NCBI GenBank assembly: GCA_026992075.1 | Contig: JALXAM010000009.1 | Coordinates: 119,000-182,999, forward strand | Reading direction: 5' to 3' | DNA from: Sedimenticola sp. | GTDB taxonomy: Bacteria; Pseudomonadota; Gammaproteobacteria; Chromatiales; Chromatiaceae | DNA length: 64,000 nucleotides | Shown here: piece after piece, positions 8,429 through 17,887 of the stretch | Layout: the number at the start of each line of letters is the position of its first letter | How positions within the stretch are numbered: the stretch's first letter is position 1 | Program-made: the position numbers and the translations under genes | The notes under the pieces: model-generated | Told to the model about the DNA's origin: nothing | Databases searched by the model: none | The model's input: only the letters and a program-made list of their open reading frames with translations

Positions 8429-11400
8429 TCAGCCTGAAACCTTCTGTTCTCCCCCCTCCAGCCTGGCTCGCCGCTGGCGCAGCCACTCCGCCGTGCCCTC
8501 GTACCACTGCAGCAGCGCCGGCACCAAGAAGAGCACCAGCAAGGTGGTGAAGGCGATGCCGAAGGAGATGGAGACCGCCATGGGAATCAGGAACTGCGCC
8601 TGCAACGAGGTCTCGAACAGCAGCGGCGTGAGCCCGGCGATGGTGGTGAGAGAGGTGAGCAGCACCGCCCGCAACCGCTGACAGGCCGCCTCCACGATGG
8701 CATCGCTCACCGGCATGCCCTCCTCCCGCAGCTGCTTGTAGAAGACCACCAGGATGATGGAGTCGTTCACCACGATGCCCGCCAGGCCGAAGAGCCCGAA
8801 CAGCGAGAGGATGGTGAGTTCGATGTCCATCAGCCAGTGTCCCACCAGCGCGCCCACGATGCCGAAGGGAATGATGCTCATCACCACCAGCGGCCAGCCA
8901 TAGGAACCGAACACCCAGGCCAGCACCAGGTAGATGAGCACCAGGGCGTAGAGGGCCCCGGTCTTCATGTCGGCCATGGTCTCCTTCTGATCCTCGGCGC
9001 GGCCGGTGTAGCTCACCTGCACCCCCCATTTGGCCTCCAGCCCGGGCAGAACCTCCCGCTTGAGCTGATCGCGGATGCGGTTGGCGTTGTTGCGGCCGCG
9101 GTCCACGTCGGCGAACACGGTGGCGGCGAGCCGGTTGTTGTAGTGGCGCAGGATCTCGAATCCCTGATAGGGCTTCAGCCGGGCGGCGGTGGAGAGCGGC
9201 ATGTAATCGCCGCCGGGAAGCCGCAGCATGAGCTCCTCCAGGGTGGCCAGGCGGTTGCGCGAGCGCTCCGGCAGCATCACCCGCACCTCCAGTTCGTCCC
9301 GTCCCTGGACGAAGATCTGGCTCAGGTAGCCGTTGAAGGCATCACCCAGCTGACCGGCCACGGCCCGCTCCGTGAGCCCCGCCGCCCGCCCGGCCGGAGT
9401 GAGTTCCACCAGCAGCTGCTGGTAACCGTAGGGCATGTCGTCCTCCACGCCCGACACCCCCTCCAGGGTCTCCAGCACGGAAACCAGCTCCAGCGCCGCT
9501 GCCTTGATGCTGTGGGTGTCGGGCCCGGTGATCTTGATCTCCAGGTCCTTGCCCGGCGGCCCTCCGCCCTGGCGGGAACTAAGGGTGAGCCGTTCCAGGC
9601 CTGGCGCCTCCCGAATATGGCTGCGCCAGGTCTCGATGAAGGTCTCGTTGCGCACGCTGCGTTCGTCCGAAGGCACCAGCTCCACCGTCATGGAGGCGAA
9701 CTGCTCCCCTGCCCTGCCCGAGGAGGTGTTGGAGAAGATGCCCATGCCGTGGTTGACCCGGGCCACCCGGATGAGTCCGCCGCCCAGCTCCTGTTCGGCC
9801 AGATACAGTGCCTTTTCCACCTCGCCGATGAAACGCTCCACCCGGGCGGGCGGGGTGCCGGAAACGAAACTGGCACTGGCATAGATCACGTTGCCCTCCA
9901 CCCGTGGGAAGAAGGTGAAGCCCAACCGCCCCCCCGCCAGCAGACCCACGGCGATCACCAGGCTGGCCAGCGCCAGGCTGAATGTCACCGAGGGACGCCG
10001 CACCGCGGCGGTCACCAGCGGCCGGAAGCGCCGCTCGCGGAAACGGTCGAACGCCCCGTCCAGCCGCCTGCGCAGCGATGAGGTGTGCGCTCGTCCCAGG
10101 TTGCGAAAGCTGTGCCGCAGGTGTCCCGGCAACACCAGGAAACTCTCCAGCAGTGAGGCGATGATGACGCAGATCACCACGAAGGGAATGTCGAACAGAA
10201 TGTCCCCGATGATGCCGGAGACCGCCATCAGCGGGGTGAAAGCGGCCACCGTGGTGAGGGAGGAGGAGAGCACCGGAGCCAGCATGCGCCGCGCACCGCC
10301 CTCGGCCGCCTCCAGGGGGCGCTCCCCGCGCTGGAAATGGGCGAGCGCATCCTCCCCCACCACGATGGCGTCGTCCACGATGATGCCCAGGGTCATGATG
10401 AGGGCGAAGAGCGAGATCATATTGATGCTGCCGCCGGCCAGCCAGACGATGGCCAGGGCCGCCATGAAGGAGACCGGAATGCCCAGGGTCACCCACCAGG
10501 CGACCCGGCCATTGAGGAACAGGAAAAGGATGGCCACCACCAGCAGCAGACCGCCGGCGCCGTTCTTGAGCAGCAGGTTGATGCGATCACGCACCAGCAG
10601 CCAGCTCTCGTCATAGACGGTGAGCGAGATCCCGGGGGGGAGCGTGGGACGGGTCTCCTCCACCCATCGTCGCAGGATGCTGGCCGATTCCAGGGTGTCC
10701 CCGGTGGCGGCGCGCTGGGCGAACAGCTCCACCGCCGGCTCCCCCTGGAAGCTGAGCGTGACCCCACCGGGCCGCGGCCGCCGCTCCAGCCGCGCCACTT
10801 CCCCCAGCGGGAGGCGGTCGTCCCCCTGGTGCAGCAGCAGCCGTTCGAACCCCTTCTCCTCACGCTGCTGGTTGAGCACCCGCAGCTCCCGCGCCACGTC
10901 GTCCCGCCCCACCCGACCGGCGGGCAGATCCACCGAGCGCTCGGCGATGGCCTGGCCCACTCCGGACAGGGTGGTCCGCAGCGCCTGCAGCTGGCGGCTC
11001 TCCAGCTCCACCGCCAGCTCCTCTTCCGGCAGGCCGATGAGATCCACCTTGGCGATGCCACGGGCGAGCAGCTGCTCCTCCAGCCGGTAGGCGAGCCGGC
11101 GCAGCTCCTGCGGCGCCACCTTTCCGTGCAGCAGCACCCGGGCGATGGGCTCGAAACGAATGATGTGGGTCACCTGGGGAGTGCGCGCATCCCGGGGCAG
11201 GTTGCGCACCGCCTTCACCCGCTCCTCCACCCGGTTGGTGGCGTCTCCCATGTCGGTGCCGTCCGGAAACTCCAGCAGGATCAGGCTCACCCCCCGGGCC
11301 GAGGTGGAGGTGACCTTGTCCACCCCCTCCACCGAGCGCAGCTCCTGCTCCACCGGGATGGTGATGGAGCGCTCCACGTCCTCGGCGGTGGCGTTGGGCC

Positions 11401-11575
11401 AGACCACCCGCACCGACACCACCTGGACCTCGAAATCGGGAAAGAACTGGGTGTTGAGACGGGTGAGCGCCACCGCCCCCGCCGCCAGCATCATCAGCAT
11501 CACCAGGTTGGCCGCCACCGGGTGGCGGGCGAAGAGGCCGATGAGATCGTTCTTATGGACGTAGGGCCTACTCAT
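8429..11575 (-). CDS. RND-family efflux pump, inner-membrane subunit (AcrB/HAE1-like)
   Basis: At 1048 residues with two repeats of one plus five transmembrane segments and two large periplasmic loops, this is a full-length RND transporter. The N-terminus (FARHPVAANLVMLMMLAAGAVAL...FPDFEVQVV) and the TM4 motif GIIVDDAIVVGEDALAHFQRG, with its paired aspartates for proton relay, are diagnostic. It resembles the environmental HAE1-type branch more than AcrB itself, and the substrate is unknown. It overlaps the adaptor gene by 8 nt. No TolC-type outer-membrane gene is visible here, so a porin elsewhere is presumed. Confidence 0.93.
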   Translation of the reverse strand: MSRPYVHKNDLIGLFARHPVAANLVMLMMLAAGAVALTRLNTQFFPDFEVQVVSVRVVWPNATAEDVERSITIPVEQELRSVEGVDKVTSTSARGVSLILLEFPDGTDMGDATNRVEERVKAVRNLPRDARTPQVTHIIRFEPIARVLLHGKVAPQELRRLAYRLEEQLLARGIAKVDLIGLPEEELAVELESRQLQALRTTLSGVGQAIAERSVDLPAGRVGRDDVARELRVLNQQREEKGFERLLLHQGDDRLPLGEVARLERRPRPGGVTLSFQGEPAVELFAQRAATGDTLESASILRRWVEETRPTLPPGISLTVYDESWLLVRDRINLLLKNGAGGLLLVVAILFLFLNGRVAWWVTLGIPVSFMAALAIVWLAGGSINMISLFALIMTLGIIVDDAIVVGEDALAHFQRGERPLEAAEGGARRMLAPVLSSSLTTVAAFTPLMAVSGIIGDILFDIPFVVICVIIASLLESFLVLPGHLRHSFRNLGRAHTSSLRRRLDGAFDRFRERRFRPLVTAAVRRPSVTFSLALASLVIAVGLLAGGRLGFTFFPRVEGNVIYASASFVSGTPPARVERFIGEVEKALYLAEQELGGGLIRVARVNHGMGIFSNTSSGRAGEQFASMTVELVPSDERSVRNETFIETWRSHIREAPGLERLTLSSRQGGGPPGKDLEIKITGPDTHSIKAAALELVSVLETLEGVSGVEDDMPYGYQQLLVELTPAGRAAGLTERAVAGQLGDAFNGYLSQIFVQGRDELEVRVMLPERSRNRLATLEELMLRLPGGDYMPLSTAARLKPYQGFEILRHYNNRLAATVFADVDRGRNNANRIRDQLKREVLPGLEAKWGVQVSYTGRAEDQKETMADMKTGALYALVLIYLVLAWVFGSYGWPLVVMSIIPFGIVGALVGHWLMDIELTILSLFGLFGLAGIVVNDSIILVVFYKQLREEGMPVSDAIVEAACQRLRAVLLTSLTTIAGLTPLLFETSLQAQFLIPMAVSISFGIAFTTLLVLFLVPALLQWYEGTAEWLRQRRARLEGGEQKVSG

Positions 11576-12821
11576 GCCCCACCACCTTCACCCGCAGCCC
11601 CTCGACCGCGTTGGGCAGCTGGGTGGTGAGCAGCCTCCCCCGGGCATCCGCGGGCAGGCGCACCAGCAGCAGTTCTTCGTTCCCCTGGCGGTAGGTTCCC
11701 ACCCGCTGCACCAGTACCCCGTGCAAGCGGTTCTCCCCGTTCACCAGGTAGACCCGGCTGGAACCATAGAGCGCCTCCCAGGGAATGGCCACCACGCCCT
11801 CCACCGGCGGCAGCTCCACCTGCAGGCGCAGGATCCTGCCCAGCTGCAGCCAGCGGGAGTCCGGCCGTAACCGGAACAGCGCCTCCACGCCGCTGCCGGA
11901 AGAGGCCACGGCGGCGGTGAAGCCTGCCAGGTCGGCAACCACCTCCCGGCCATCCAGGCGGCCACGGACCGATACCCCCTCCCCTTTCGACAGAAGCGCC
12001 TGCAGCACCGCCAGGTGTTTTTCCGGCACCACCGCCCGCAACACCAGGGAACCCTGGTCGAACAGCTCCAGCAGGGGACTGCCCGGGTTCACCCGTTCTC
12101 CCGCCGCCACCTTCACCTGCAATACCCGCCCGTCGGCCGGGGCGCGGATGCGGGTGCGCTCGAGCTGCAGCCGGGCCTTCTCCACCGCGGCCCGCTTCTG
12201 CGCCAGCCTGGCCTGGAGCTCCTGCAGCTTGCTGTCGTGGGTGCGGATGCTCTCCTCGATGCGAGCCACCGCGATGGACTGGCGCGCCAGCGCCTGGCGG
12301 GCGTTGTCCAGGCTGGACTGTGAGGCCAGCTTCTTGCCCATCAGCCCCCGCAGCCGCTCCACCTCGGCCTGGGCCAATTGCAGCAGCCGGCGCTCCCCGG
12401 GCAGCGCCTCCAGGTTGCCCTGGTGACGGGAGTTCTCCTCGGCGATGGCCGCCTCGGCCTGGGCCAGTTCCGCCTGCCGCTGCTCCAGGTCGAGCCGGTA
12501 GTCCCGCTCGTCCAGCACCACCAGCAGCTGACCTGCCTTCACCGGATCCCCCTCGGTGACCTTCACCTCCTTCACGTCGGCTGCCAGGGCGGCGGTGAGC
12601 GGCGATTTGAAGAGGGCATCCACCTTGCCGTAGAGGGTGAGCGTGGGCCGCCAGCGCCCGGGCTTCAGGTCCATGACGGTCACCGGCCAGGCCTTCTCCT
12701 CCACCGCCACCGGCCGGGTCTGGGGACGGGTGGCCACCAGCAGCGCGAAGAGCGCCGCGGCCGTCAGCAGGATCAGCGCCGGCAACCAGAGCCTGCGCCA
12801 GGGCTTTCGGACATTCTTCAT
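11568..12821 (-). CDS. RND efflux periplasmic adaptor (membrane-fusion protein)
   Basis: The 417-residue adaptor begins with a membrane anchor (LWLPALILLTAAALFALLVA), followed by a split lipoyl domain (LTAALAADVKEVKVTEGDPVKAGQLLVVLDE and later IRAPADGRVLQVKVAAGERVNPGSPLLELFD) on either side of a long alpha-hairpin coiled coil. It would link the RND pump to an outer-membrane channel. The ORF track extends to 511 residues, but the extra N-terminus lies inside the MFS gene; the ATG at 12821 overlaps the MFS stop as ATGA and is the likely start. Confidence 0.92.
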   Translation of the reverse strand: MKNVRKPWRRLWLPALILLTAAALFALLVATRPQTRPVAVEEKAWPVTVMDLKPGRWRPTLTLYGKVDALFKSPLTAALAADVKEVKVTEGDPVKAGQLLVVLDERDYRLDLEQRQAELAQAEAAIAEENSRHQGNLEALPGERRLLQLAQAEVERLRGLMGKKLASQSSLDNARQALARQSIAVARIEESIRTHDSKLQELQARLAQKRAAVEKARLQLERTRIRAPADGRVLQVKVAAGERVNPGSPLLELFDQGSLVLRAVVPEKHLAVLQALLSKGEGVSVRGRLDGREVVADLAGFTAAVASSGSGVEALFRLRPDSRWLQLGRILRLQVELPPVEGVVAIPWEALYGSSRVYLVNGENRLHGVLVQRVGTYRQGNEELLLVRLPADARGRLLTTQLPNAVEGLRVKVVGHE

Positions 12822-13960
12822 CGAGGCTGCTCGTCCCGGGTGAAACGCCAGGCAATGAAGGCGCCCAGCAGTGCAATGGAGGAGGCCAGAGTATACGCCA
12901 GGGTGGCGCCCCACTGCTGCCAGAGAAAACCGCTGGCGAAGGTGCCGGCAGCGCCCCCGGCGCCGAAACTGACGCTGGCATAGAGTGCCTGTCCCCGACC
13001 CTGGTGGCTGCCGCGGAAATAACGGTGGATCATGTGTATGGCGGAAGCGTGAAAGCTGCCGAAACTGGCCGCATGCAGCAATTGGGCCACGGCCAGCACC
13101 CAAAGCTCCTCCGGAAACCAGCCGATGAGCAGCCAGCGCAGTCCCGCCAATGCCAGGCTGGCCACCAGGAGGAGACGGGTGCTGTAACGCCGCAGCAGCC
13201 GGTGCATGTAGAAAAGGAAGAGGGTCACCTCCGCCAGCACCCCCAGCCCCCAGAGAAAGCCGATCACCGTCTTGCTGTAGCCGTATTCCTGCAGATAGAT
13301 GGTGTAAAAGGCGTAATAGGGTCCGTGGCTCATCTGCATGAGAAAGACGGCGACGAAGAAGGCGATCACCGCCGGGCGCCGGAGCACCTTCAGGATGGAT
13401 CCCTGGTCCTCCTTTCCGTCACCGTCGGAACGCTCCTTCACCAGCAGACTGGCCACCAGCACCCCGGCGAAGGTGAGCAGTACCGACCAGGTCACCATCT
13501 CCGGACCGGCCCGGTCCACCCACTGCCCCACCCCCACCACGGTGACGATGAAACCGATGGAGCCCCACACCCGGATGCGGGGATAACGGTCGGCCCGTGG
13601 ACCGAGGTAGTCGAAGGTCACCGCCTCGAACTGTGGCAGCGAGGCGTTCCAGAAGAAGCTGTAGAAGGTCATCACCAGGGCGATGCCCCAGAAGCCGGAC
13701 ACTCCGTAAATGGCCAGAAAGGAGACCAGCGCCGCCAGTGAAGCCAGCCGCACCAGCCGCATGCGGTGCCCCAGGTGATCGGCGAGCCAGCCCCAGACGT
13801 TGGGCGCCACCACCTTGGTGGCCATGAGAATGGCCATGAGAGAGCCGATGGCCACGGCATCGAAACCGCGCGCCTCCAGGTAGAGCCCCCAATAGGGCAC
13901 CAGTGCCCCCAATGAGGCAAAATAGAAAAAATAGAAGGCCGAAAGCCGCCAGTAGGGCAT
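12818..13960 (-). CDS. MFS transporter, HcaT / phenylpropionate-permease-like
   Basis: The 380-residue protein has about twelve membrane segments and the MFS_1-like motifs GWLADHLGHRMRLVR (between TM2 and TM3) and ADRYPRIRVWGSIGF, typical of the HcaT subgroup. The opening MPYWRLSAFYFFYFASLGALVPYWG matches that subgroup, so I take the ATG at 13960 rather than 13984. The ligand cannot be assigned. It is first in an operon in which the adaptor and RND genes follow with 4-nt and 8-nt overlaps, an uncommon partnership. Confidence 0.9.
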   Translation of the reverse strand: MPYWRLSAFYFFYFASLGALVPYWGLYLEARGFDAVAIGSLMAILMATKVVAPNVWGWLADHLGHRMRLVRLASLAALVSFLAIYGVSGFWGIALVMTFYSFFWNASLPQFEAVTFDYLGPRADRYPRIRVWGSIGFIVTVVGVGQWVDRAGPEMVTWSVLLTFAGVLVASLLVKERSDGDGKEDQGSILKVLRRPAVIAFFVAVFLMQMSHGPYYAFYTIYLQEYGYSKTVIGFLWGLGVLAEVTLFLFYMHRLLRRYSTRLLLVASLALAGLRWLLIGWFPEELWVLAVAQLLHAASFGSFHASAIHMIHRYFRGSHQGRGQALYASVSFGAGGAAGTFASGFLWQQWGATLAYTLASSIALLGAFIAWRFTRDEQPR

Positions 13961-14069
13961 GGAGCCACCAGGTTCCCGGAACATTGGCGGGCCATTCTAT
14001 GACTTTCCAACGTTCATGGCGCGGGGCCGAACCACCCCGGCTCATGGATGGGGCACACAGGTTCCCGAT

Positions 14070-14099
14070 TTTTCACCACAGAGGGCACAGAGCACACGG
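14070..14099. repeat. Short dispersed repeat (TTTTCACCACAGAGGGCACAG type)
   Basis: TTTTTCACCACAGAGGGCAC recurs inverted at 36041-36068 as TTCACCACAGAGGTCACAGAG. Both copies are intergenic. Similar strings are common between genes in many gammaproteobacteria. This copy lies in the divergent gap between the MFS gene and the HPF-sigma gene. Confidence 0.5.
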
Positions 14100-14207
14100 A
14101 GATCGATGAGGCGCGGATTTGCCGGCGTGAGATTCGGGTCAGCCTTGAAGTTTCCCGGGAAAGCCTCATCTCCCGGGGTGAACCCATAGTCAACAAGGAA
14201 AACAACC

Positions 14208-15335
14208 ATGAAAATCCGGTTCTCCTACCGCAAGATCGACAAGAACGAGAAGAAACAGCTGAAAGAGCTGGTGGCCAGGGGAGAGGAATCCCTGGAACCC
14301 CTGCTCTCCAACTACGACCCGGAAGCCGTGGTTCTCGATGGCGCCATCGAAAAACACGCCAAACGGCAGCTCTATCGTGCCCGGCTCAAGCTGCACCTGC
14401 CGCACAAGACGCTGGCGGCGGTGGAGGAATCGGACAGTGCCGCCAGCTGCCTCAATGGAGTCTTCGCCGAGCTGCGCCGCCAGCTGGAGCGCTACAAGCA
14501 CCTGTCGCGCAACGATCACCTGTGGAAACGCCCCCGCCGCCGCGCCCAGCTCCGCAGCCTGCTCAAGGAGAGCACCACAACGGACGAACAGGAGATGCGC
14601 CGCAGCTTCATGAACCTGGTACGCCCCCATCTGGAGGAGCTGTACCACTTCATTCGGCGGGAGCTGGCCTATCACCAGGCACTAGAGGACCTTTCTCCGG
14701 CCGATGCCGGTCCCGACGAGATCCTGGACAGCACCCTGGTGCGCGCCTATGAGCGTTTCCCCCAGCGCCCGGAACACCTGGAACTGTTGCCCTGGCTCAC
14801 CAGCCTGGCGCTGGAGGTGATCGGAGAGGAGATGGAGGCCCACCGGGTTCGTGAACGGCGGGTGGCCACCGAAGAGCGGGAGCCCGAGACGCCCATGGAT
14901 GTCACCGACGGCATCGACACCGAGATCTACGAGTTCTACCAGCCGGACGAAGTGATCCGCCTGGAGGACGTGATCCCCAACCCCGAGAGCCCCATCCCGG
15001 AAGAGGCCGAGGCGTTGCTGGAGCGCAACCTGCTGGTGCAGGAGGTGCTGGCGCTGCTCCCCCGCCGCTGGCGCCAGGCACTGGTACTGGTGGACGTGCA
15101 CGAGATGCAGGAAACGGAGGTGGCCGGGATCCTCGGTTGTTCCCAGGACGAACTGGCCGAGATGCGCCGCTGCGCGGAGCGTTTCATGCGCGAGTGGCTG
15201 GCCCAGCGGCTGGGTCCCGACGAGATCGAGGACACCACCACCGAGGAGCTGCTGGGATCACCCCTGCGCGAACCGCTGCCGGACGAGCTGGAGGCGGAGA
15301 TCCTGGAGAAGTTCATGCCCATGGAGGCTGAGTAG
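14208..15335 (+). CDS. Fusion of an HPF/RaiA-like ribosome-hibernation domain with an ECF-type sigma factor
   Basis: Residues 1-105 read as a ribosome hibernation promoting factor: MKIRFSYRKI, AVVLDGAIEKHAKRQLYRAR, LKLHLPHKTLAAVEE and LRRQLERYKHL line up with HPF strands and helices. Residues 128-215 resemble sigma-70 region 2 (DEILDSTLVRAYERFPQRPE...PWLTSLALEVIGEEM, cf. the LVQETFLRAYRA...WLYRIARN pattern), though diverged. After an acidic linker (about 222-270), residues 272-335 are a clear region 4 helix-turn-helix: VLALLPRRWRQALVLVDVHE, then TEVAGILGCSQDELAEMRRCAERFM. A ribosome-binding site (AAGGAAAA) precedes the ATG and the frame is intact. The inferred role is to couple ribosome state to transcription; this is not established. 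The gene stands alone, divergent from the efflux operon. Confidence 0.8.
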   Translation: MKIRFSYRKIDKNEKKQLKELVARGEESLEPLLSNYDPEAVVLDGAIEKHAKRQLYRARLKLHLPHKTLAAVEESDSAASCLNGVFAELRRQLERYKHLSRNDHLWKRPRRRAQLRSLLKESTTTDEQEMRRSFMNLVRPHLEELYHFIRRELAYHQALEDLSPADAGPDEILDSTLVRAYERFPQRPEHLELLPWLTSLALEVIGEEMEAHRVRERRVATEEREPETPMDVTDGIDTEIYEFYQPDEVIRLEDVIPNPESPIPEEAEALLERNLLVQEVLALLPRRWRQALVLVDVHEMQETEVAGILGCSQDELAEMRRCAERFMREWLAQRLGPDEIEDTTTEELLGSPLREPLPDELEAEILEKFMPMEAE

Positions 15336-15369
15336 AGCCGAAAGCCTTGACCCCACACCTGGATGAGAA

Positions 15370-15480
15370 GTTTCCCTCTCCCCCTTGGGGGAGAGGGTCA
15401 GGGTGAGGGGGTATCGGAATTTTTGTAGGTCGGCCTTCAGGCCGACAAAGCATCGGGCGGTTGCCGGGCTGAAGCCCGAC
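15370..15480. repeat. Repeat cluster between convergent genes
   Basis: The gap holds a C/T-rich element (CCCTCTCCCCCTTGGGGGAG then AGGGTCAGGGTGAGGG) related to the one near 57326-57360, followed by two REP-like palindromes at 15429-15446 (GTCGGCCTTCAGGCCGAC) and 15463-15480. It separates the HPF-sigma gene from the convergent trkH. Confidence 0.75.
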
Positions 15481-15490
15481 CTACGACACC

Positions 15491-16936
15491 CTAATCCCGC
15501 CAGAAGGCGGGAGAGAGCAGGATGAGGATGGTGAAGATCTCCAGCCGCCCCATGAGCATGGCCACCACCGAGATCCACTTTCCGGCGGTGCTCACCGACT
15601 GGAAATTGTAGGCCACCTCTCCCAGGCCGGGCCCCAGATTGTTCATGCTGGTTGCCACGGCGGCAAAGGCCGACACCTGGTCCAGACCGGTGTGCATCAT
15701 GGCCAGCATAAGGATCACGAACACGGCGGTGTAGGCGGCGAAGAATCCCCACACCGCATTCATCACTCGCTGGTCCACCACCTGGGTCCCCAATCGCACC
15801 GGTAACATGGCATTGGGATGGATCAGCTTCTTCACTTCCCGCATTCCCTGCTTCACCAGCAGCAATACGCGCACAACTTTCATGCCCCCCGTGGTGGACC
15901 CGCCACAGCCGCCCACGAAGCTGATGAAGATGAGCAGCACCGGCACGAAATTTGGCCAGAGTGTGAAATCCACTGTACCGTAGCCGGTGCCCGTAACCAC
16001 AGAGACCACCTGAAAAGCAGCGTCCCGCAGAGTGGATGGGGTACTCTCGTAGTTCCCTTCGAGCCGCAACACCAATACCACCAGCAGCACCATCCCCAAA
16101 ACCAACAGCATGAAAGTACGCGCTTCCGGATCCCGCCAGTAATAGAAAGGATCACGCCGGTGGATGGCAAAGAAATGGACGGCGAAATTGAAGGATGCCA
16201 GCAGCATGAAGACGATGGCCACCAGCTCCACCGCACTGCTCTGGAAATAGCCGATACTGGCGTCGTGGGTGGAGAAACCACCAGTGGCGACCGTGGTGAG
16301 ACTGTGGGCAACCGCATCGAAGGGGGACATACCCGCCAGCCAATAGGCCAGCGCACAGGCGGCGGTGAGGGAAAGGTAGATGAGCCAGAGGGCCCGCGCC
16401 GTATTGGCCAGGCGCGGGGTCATCTTCTCCTCCTTCATGGGACCCGGCGCCTCCGCCCGGTAGAGCTGCATGCCGCCGATGCCGAGCATGGGAAGCACCG
16501 CGATGCCCAGCACGATGAGCCCCATGCCTCCCATCCATTGCAGCAGCTGCCGATAGAAGAGCACCGAACGCGGCAGCTGGTCCAACCCGGTGATCACCGT
16601 GGCACCGGTAGTGGTGATGCCCGAGGTGGCTTCGAAGATGGCTTCGGTGAAGCTCATCTCCACCCCCAACCAGAGCGGCCAGGCGCCCAGCAGGCTCATG
16701 ATCACCCAGAAGAGCGCCACGATGAGAAAGCCATCCTTGCGGCTGATGCGGGTGTTCAGGGGCCGCCAGGGGTACCAGAGAAAGATGCCAGCCACGAAGG
16801 AGACCAGCATGGGCCAGAGAAAGATGTCCAGATGTCGCTCGCCATACAGGAACCCCACCAGCAGGGGCGGCAGCAGCGACAGGCTGAAGACCACGGCCAG
16901 CAGGCCGGAAGTACGCAGGACGACCGAGAGATGCAT
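15491..16936 (-). CDS. trkH: Trk/Ktr-type potassium uptake membrane subunit TrkH
   Basis: The 481-residue protein has four membrane-pore-membrane repeats whose filter loops are visible: TSGITTTGATV, ATGGFSTHD, TGTGYGTVD and ATSMNNLGPG, each with the conserved glycine. Length matches E. coli TrkH (483). It conducts K+ when bound by a cytosolic NAD/ATP-binding RCK protein. No two-domain TrkA is encoded here, but a single-RCK protein lies at 18528-19292, so it may partner that or a TrkA elsewhere. Confidence 0.95.
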   Translation of the reverse strand: MHLSVVLRTSGLLAVVFSLSLLPPLLVGFLYGERHLDIFLWPMLVSFVAGIFLWYPWRPLNTRISRKDGFLIVALFWVIMSLLGAWPLWLGVEMSFTEAIFEATSGITTTGATVITGLDQLPRSVLFYRQLLQWMGGMGLIVLGIAVLPMLGIGGMQLYRAEAPGPMKEEKMTPRLANTARALWLIYLSLTAACALAYWLAGMSPFDAVAHSLTTVATGGFSTHDASIGYFQSSAVELVAIVFMLLASFNFAVHFFAIHRRDPFYYWRDPEARTFMLLVLGMVLLVVLVLRLEGNYESTPSTLRDAAFQVVSVVTGTGYGTVDFTLWPNFVPVLLIFISFVGGCGGSTTGGMKVVRVLLLVKQGMREVKKLIHPNAMLPVRLGTQVVDQRVMNAVWGFFAAYTAVFVILMLAMMHTGLDQVSAFAAVATSMNNLGPGLGEVAYNFQSVSTAGKWISVVAMLMGRLEIFTILILLSPAFWRD

Positions 16937-17130
16937 GGGCCTCGTTCCGGTGTTTCGATGGCAAGCCGTGTCGGGCCGGCGCTATTCTACCACCCGGCGT
17001 CCCCCACCATCATGGACAGCAGGCGGGGAAAACTGGTGGAATACTGACCGTTGTCAATGAGCGGAGCCGGCCCTGACGCCAGACTTCGCCTTTCGTATCC
17101 GTTTCCACACGACCAGGAGGAAGAGTCATC

Positions 17131-17700
17131 ATGAAAAAAATCCTTTTCGCATCCCTGCTGCTGGCAGGCAGCTCGGCCTTTCCGGCTCTGGCCCAGCAGT
17201 TGGATCCCAACGTGGCCGAAGCGCGCCAGGTGATCAAACAGTTCTTCAGCCAGCTCAAAGGGGAACTGCAAAAGGCGATGAAGGAAGGAGGACCGGTACA
17301 TGCCATCAGCGTCTGCAACGAAAAGGCCCCCAAAATCGCCGACAAGATCAGCGCCGACACCGGCTGGTACGTTGCCCGCACCAGCCTGAAATATCGTGCC
17401 CCCACCAACAGCCCGCTCCCTTGGGAGAAGAAGGTATTGAAGGAATTCGAAGCCAGGAAAGCGGCGGGCGAAGAGGTGCAGAAGATCGATTACAAGGATG
17501 TGGTGGAGGAGGACGGCAAGAAGGTCTTCCGGTACATGAAGGCCATTCCCACCGGCAAGATCTGTCTCAAGTGCCATGGGGGCAAGGAGGTTGCGCCGGA
17601 AGTGGAGGCCAAGCTGCATGAACTCTACCCGGGCGACAAGGCGCGTGGTTTCAAGGTGGGCGATATTCGTGGCGCCTTCGTGCTGAAGAAGACGCTCTGA
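17131..17700 (+). CDS. Periplasmic Tll0287-like (DUF3365) c-type haem protein
   Basis: The 189-residue protein has a signal peptide (KKILFASLLLAGSSAFPALA, then QQLDPN) and one c-type haem motif, CLKCHG, near residue 149. The body (HAISVCNEKAPKIADKIS, ARTSLKYRAPTNSPLPWE) matches the Tll0287-like / DUF3365 domain, a PAS-like fold first seen in a cyanobacterial haem protein. It may sense redox state or gas, or carry electrons. A strong AGGAGG site precedes the ATG and a hairpin terminator follows the stop, so it is probably a single-gene transcript. Confidence 0.88.
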   Translation: MKKILFASLLLAGSSAFPALAQQLDPNVAEARQVIKQFFSQLKGELQKAMKEGGPVHAISVCNEKAPKIADKISADTGWYVARTSLKYRAPTNSPLPWEKKVLKEFEARKAAGEEVQKIDYKDVVEEDGKKVFRYMKAIPTGKICLKCHGGKEVAPEVEAKLHELYPGDKARGFKVGDIRGAFVLKKTL

Positions 17701-17713
17701 CGCATCTTCGGGA

Positions 17714-17750
17714 GCCCGGGCCACCCCAAGTCGGCCCGGGCAGCCAAAAT
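17714..17750 (+). terminator. Probable rho-independent terminator
   Basis: GCCCGGGCC and GGCCCGGGC form a 9-bp stem about 14 nt after the DUF3365 stop, followed by AGCCAAAATTCTT. The T-rich stretch is imperfect. Confidence 0.65.
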
Positions 17751-17887
17751 TCTTACTTCCGAGAAGGGGAATCGCCTCCGGGGTGGACCACTTCACATTC
17801 CGGCCCATTGGCGATCACCGTGGGCTTTCCCCTCTCCGGCCCTGTGCTAGCATCGGTGGGCAAGTCTCCAGCGGATGACCAGGCCCT

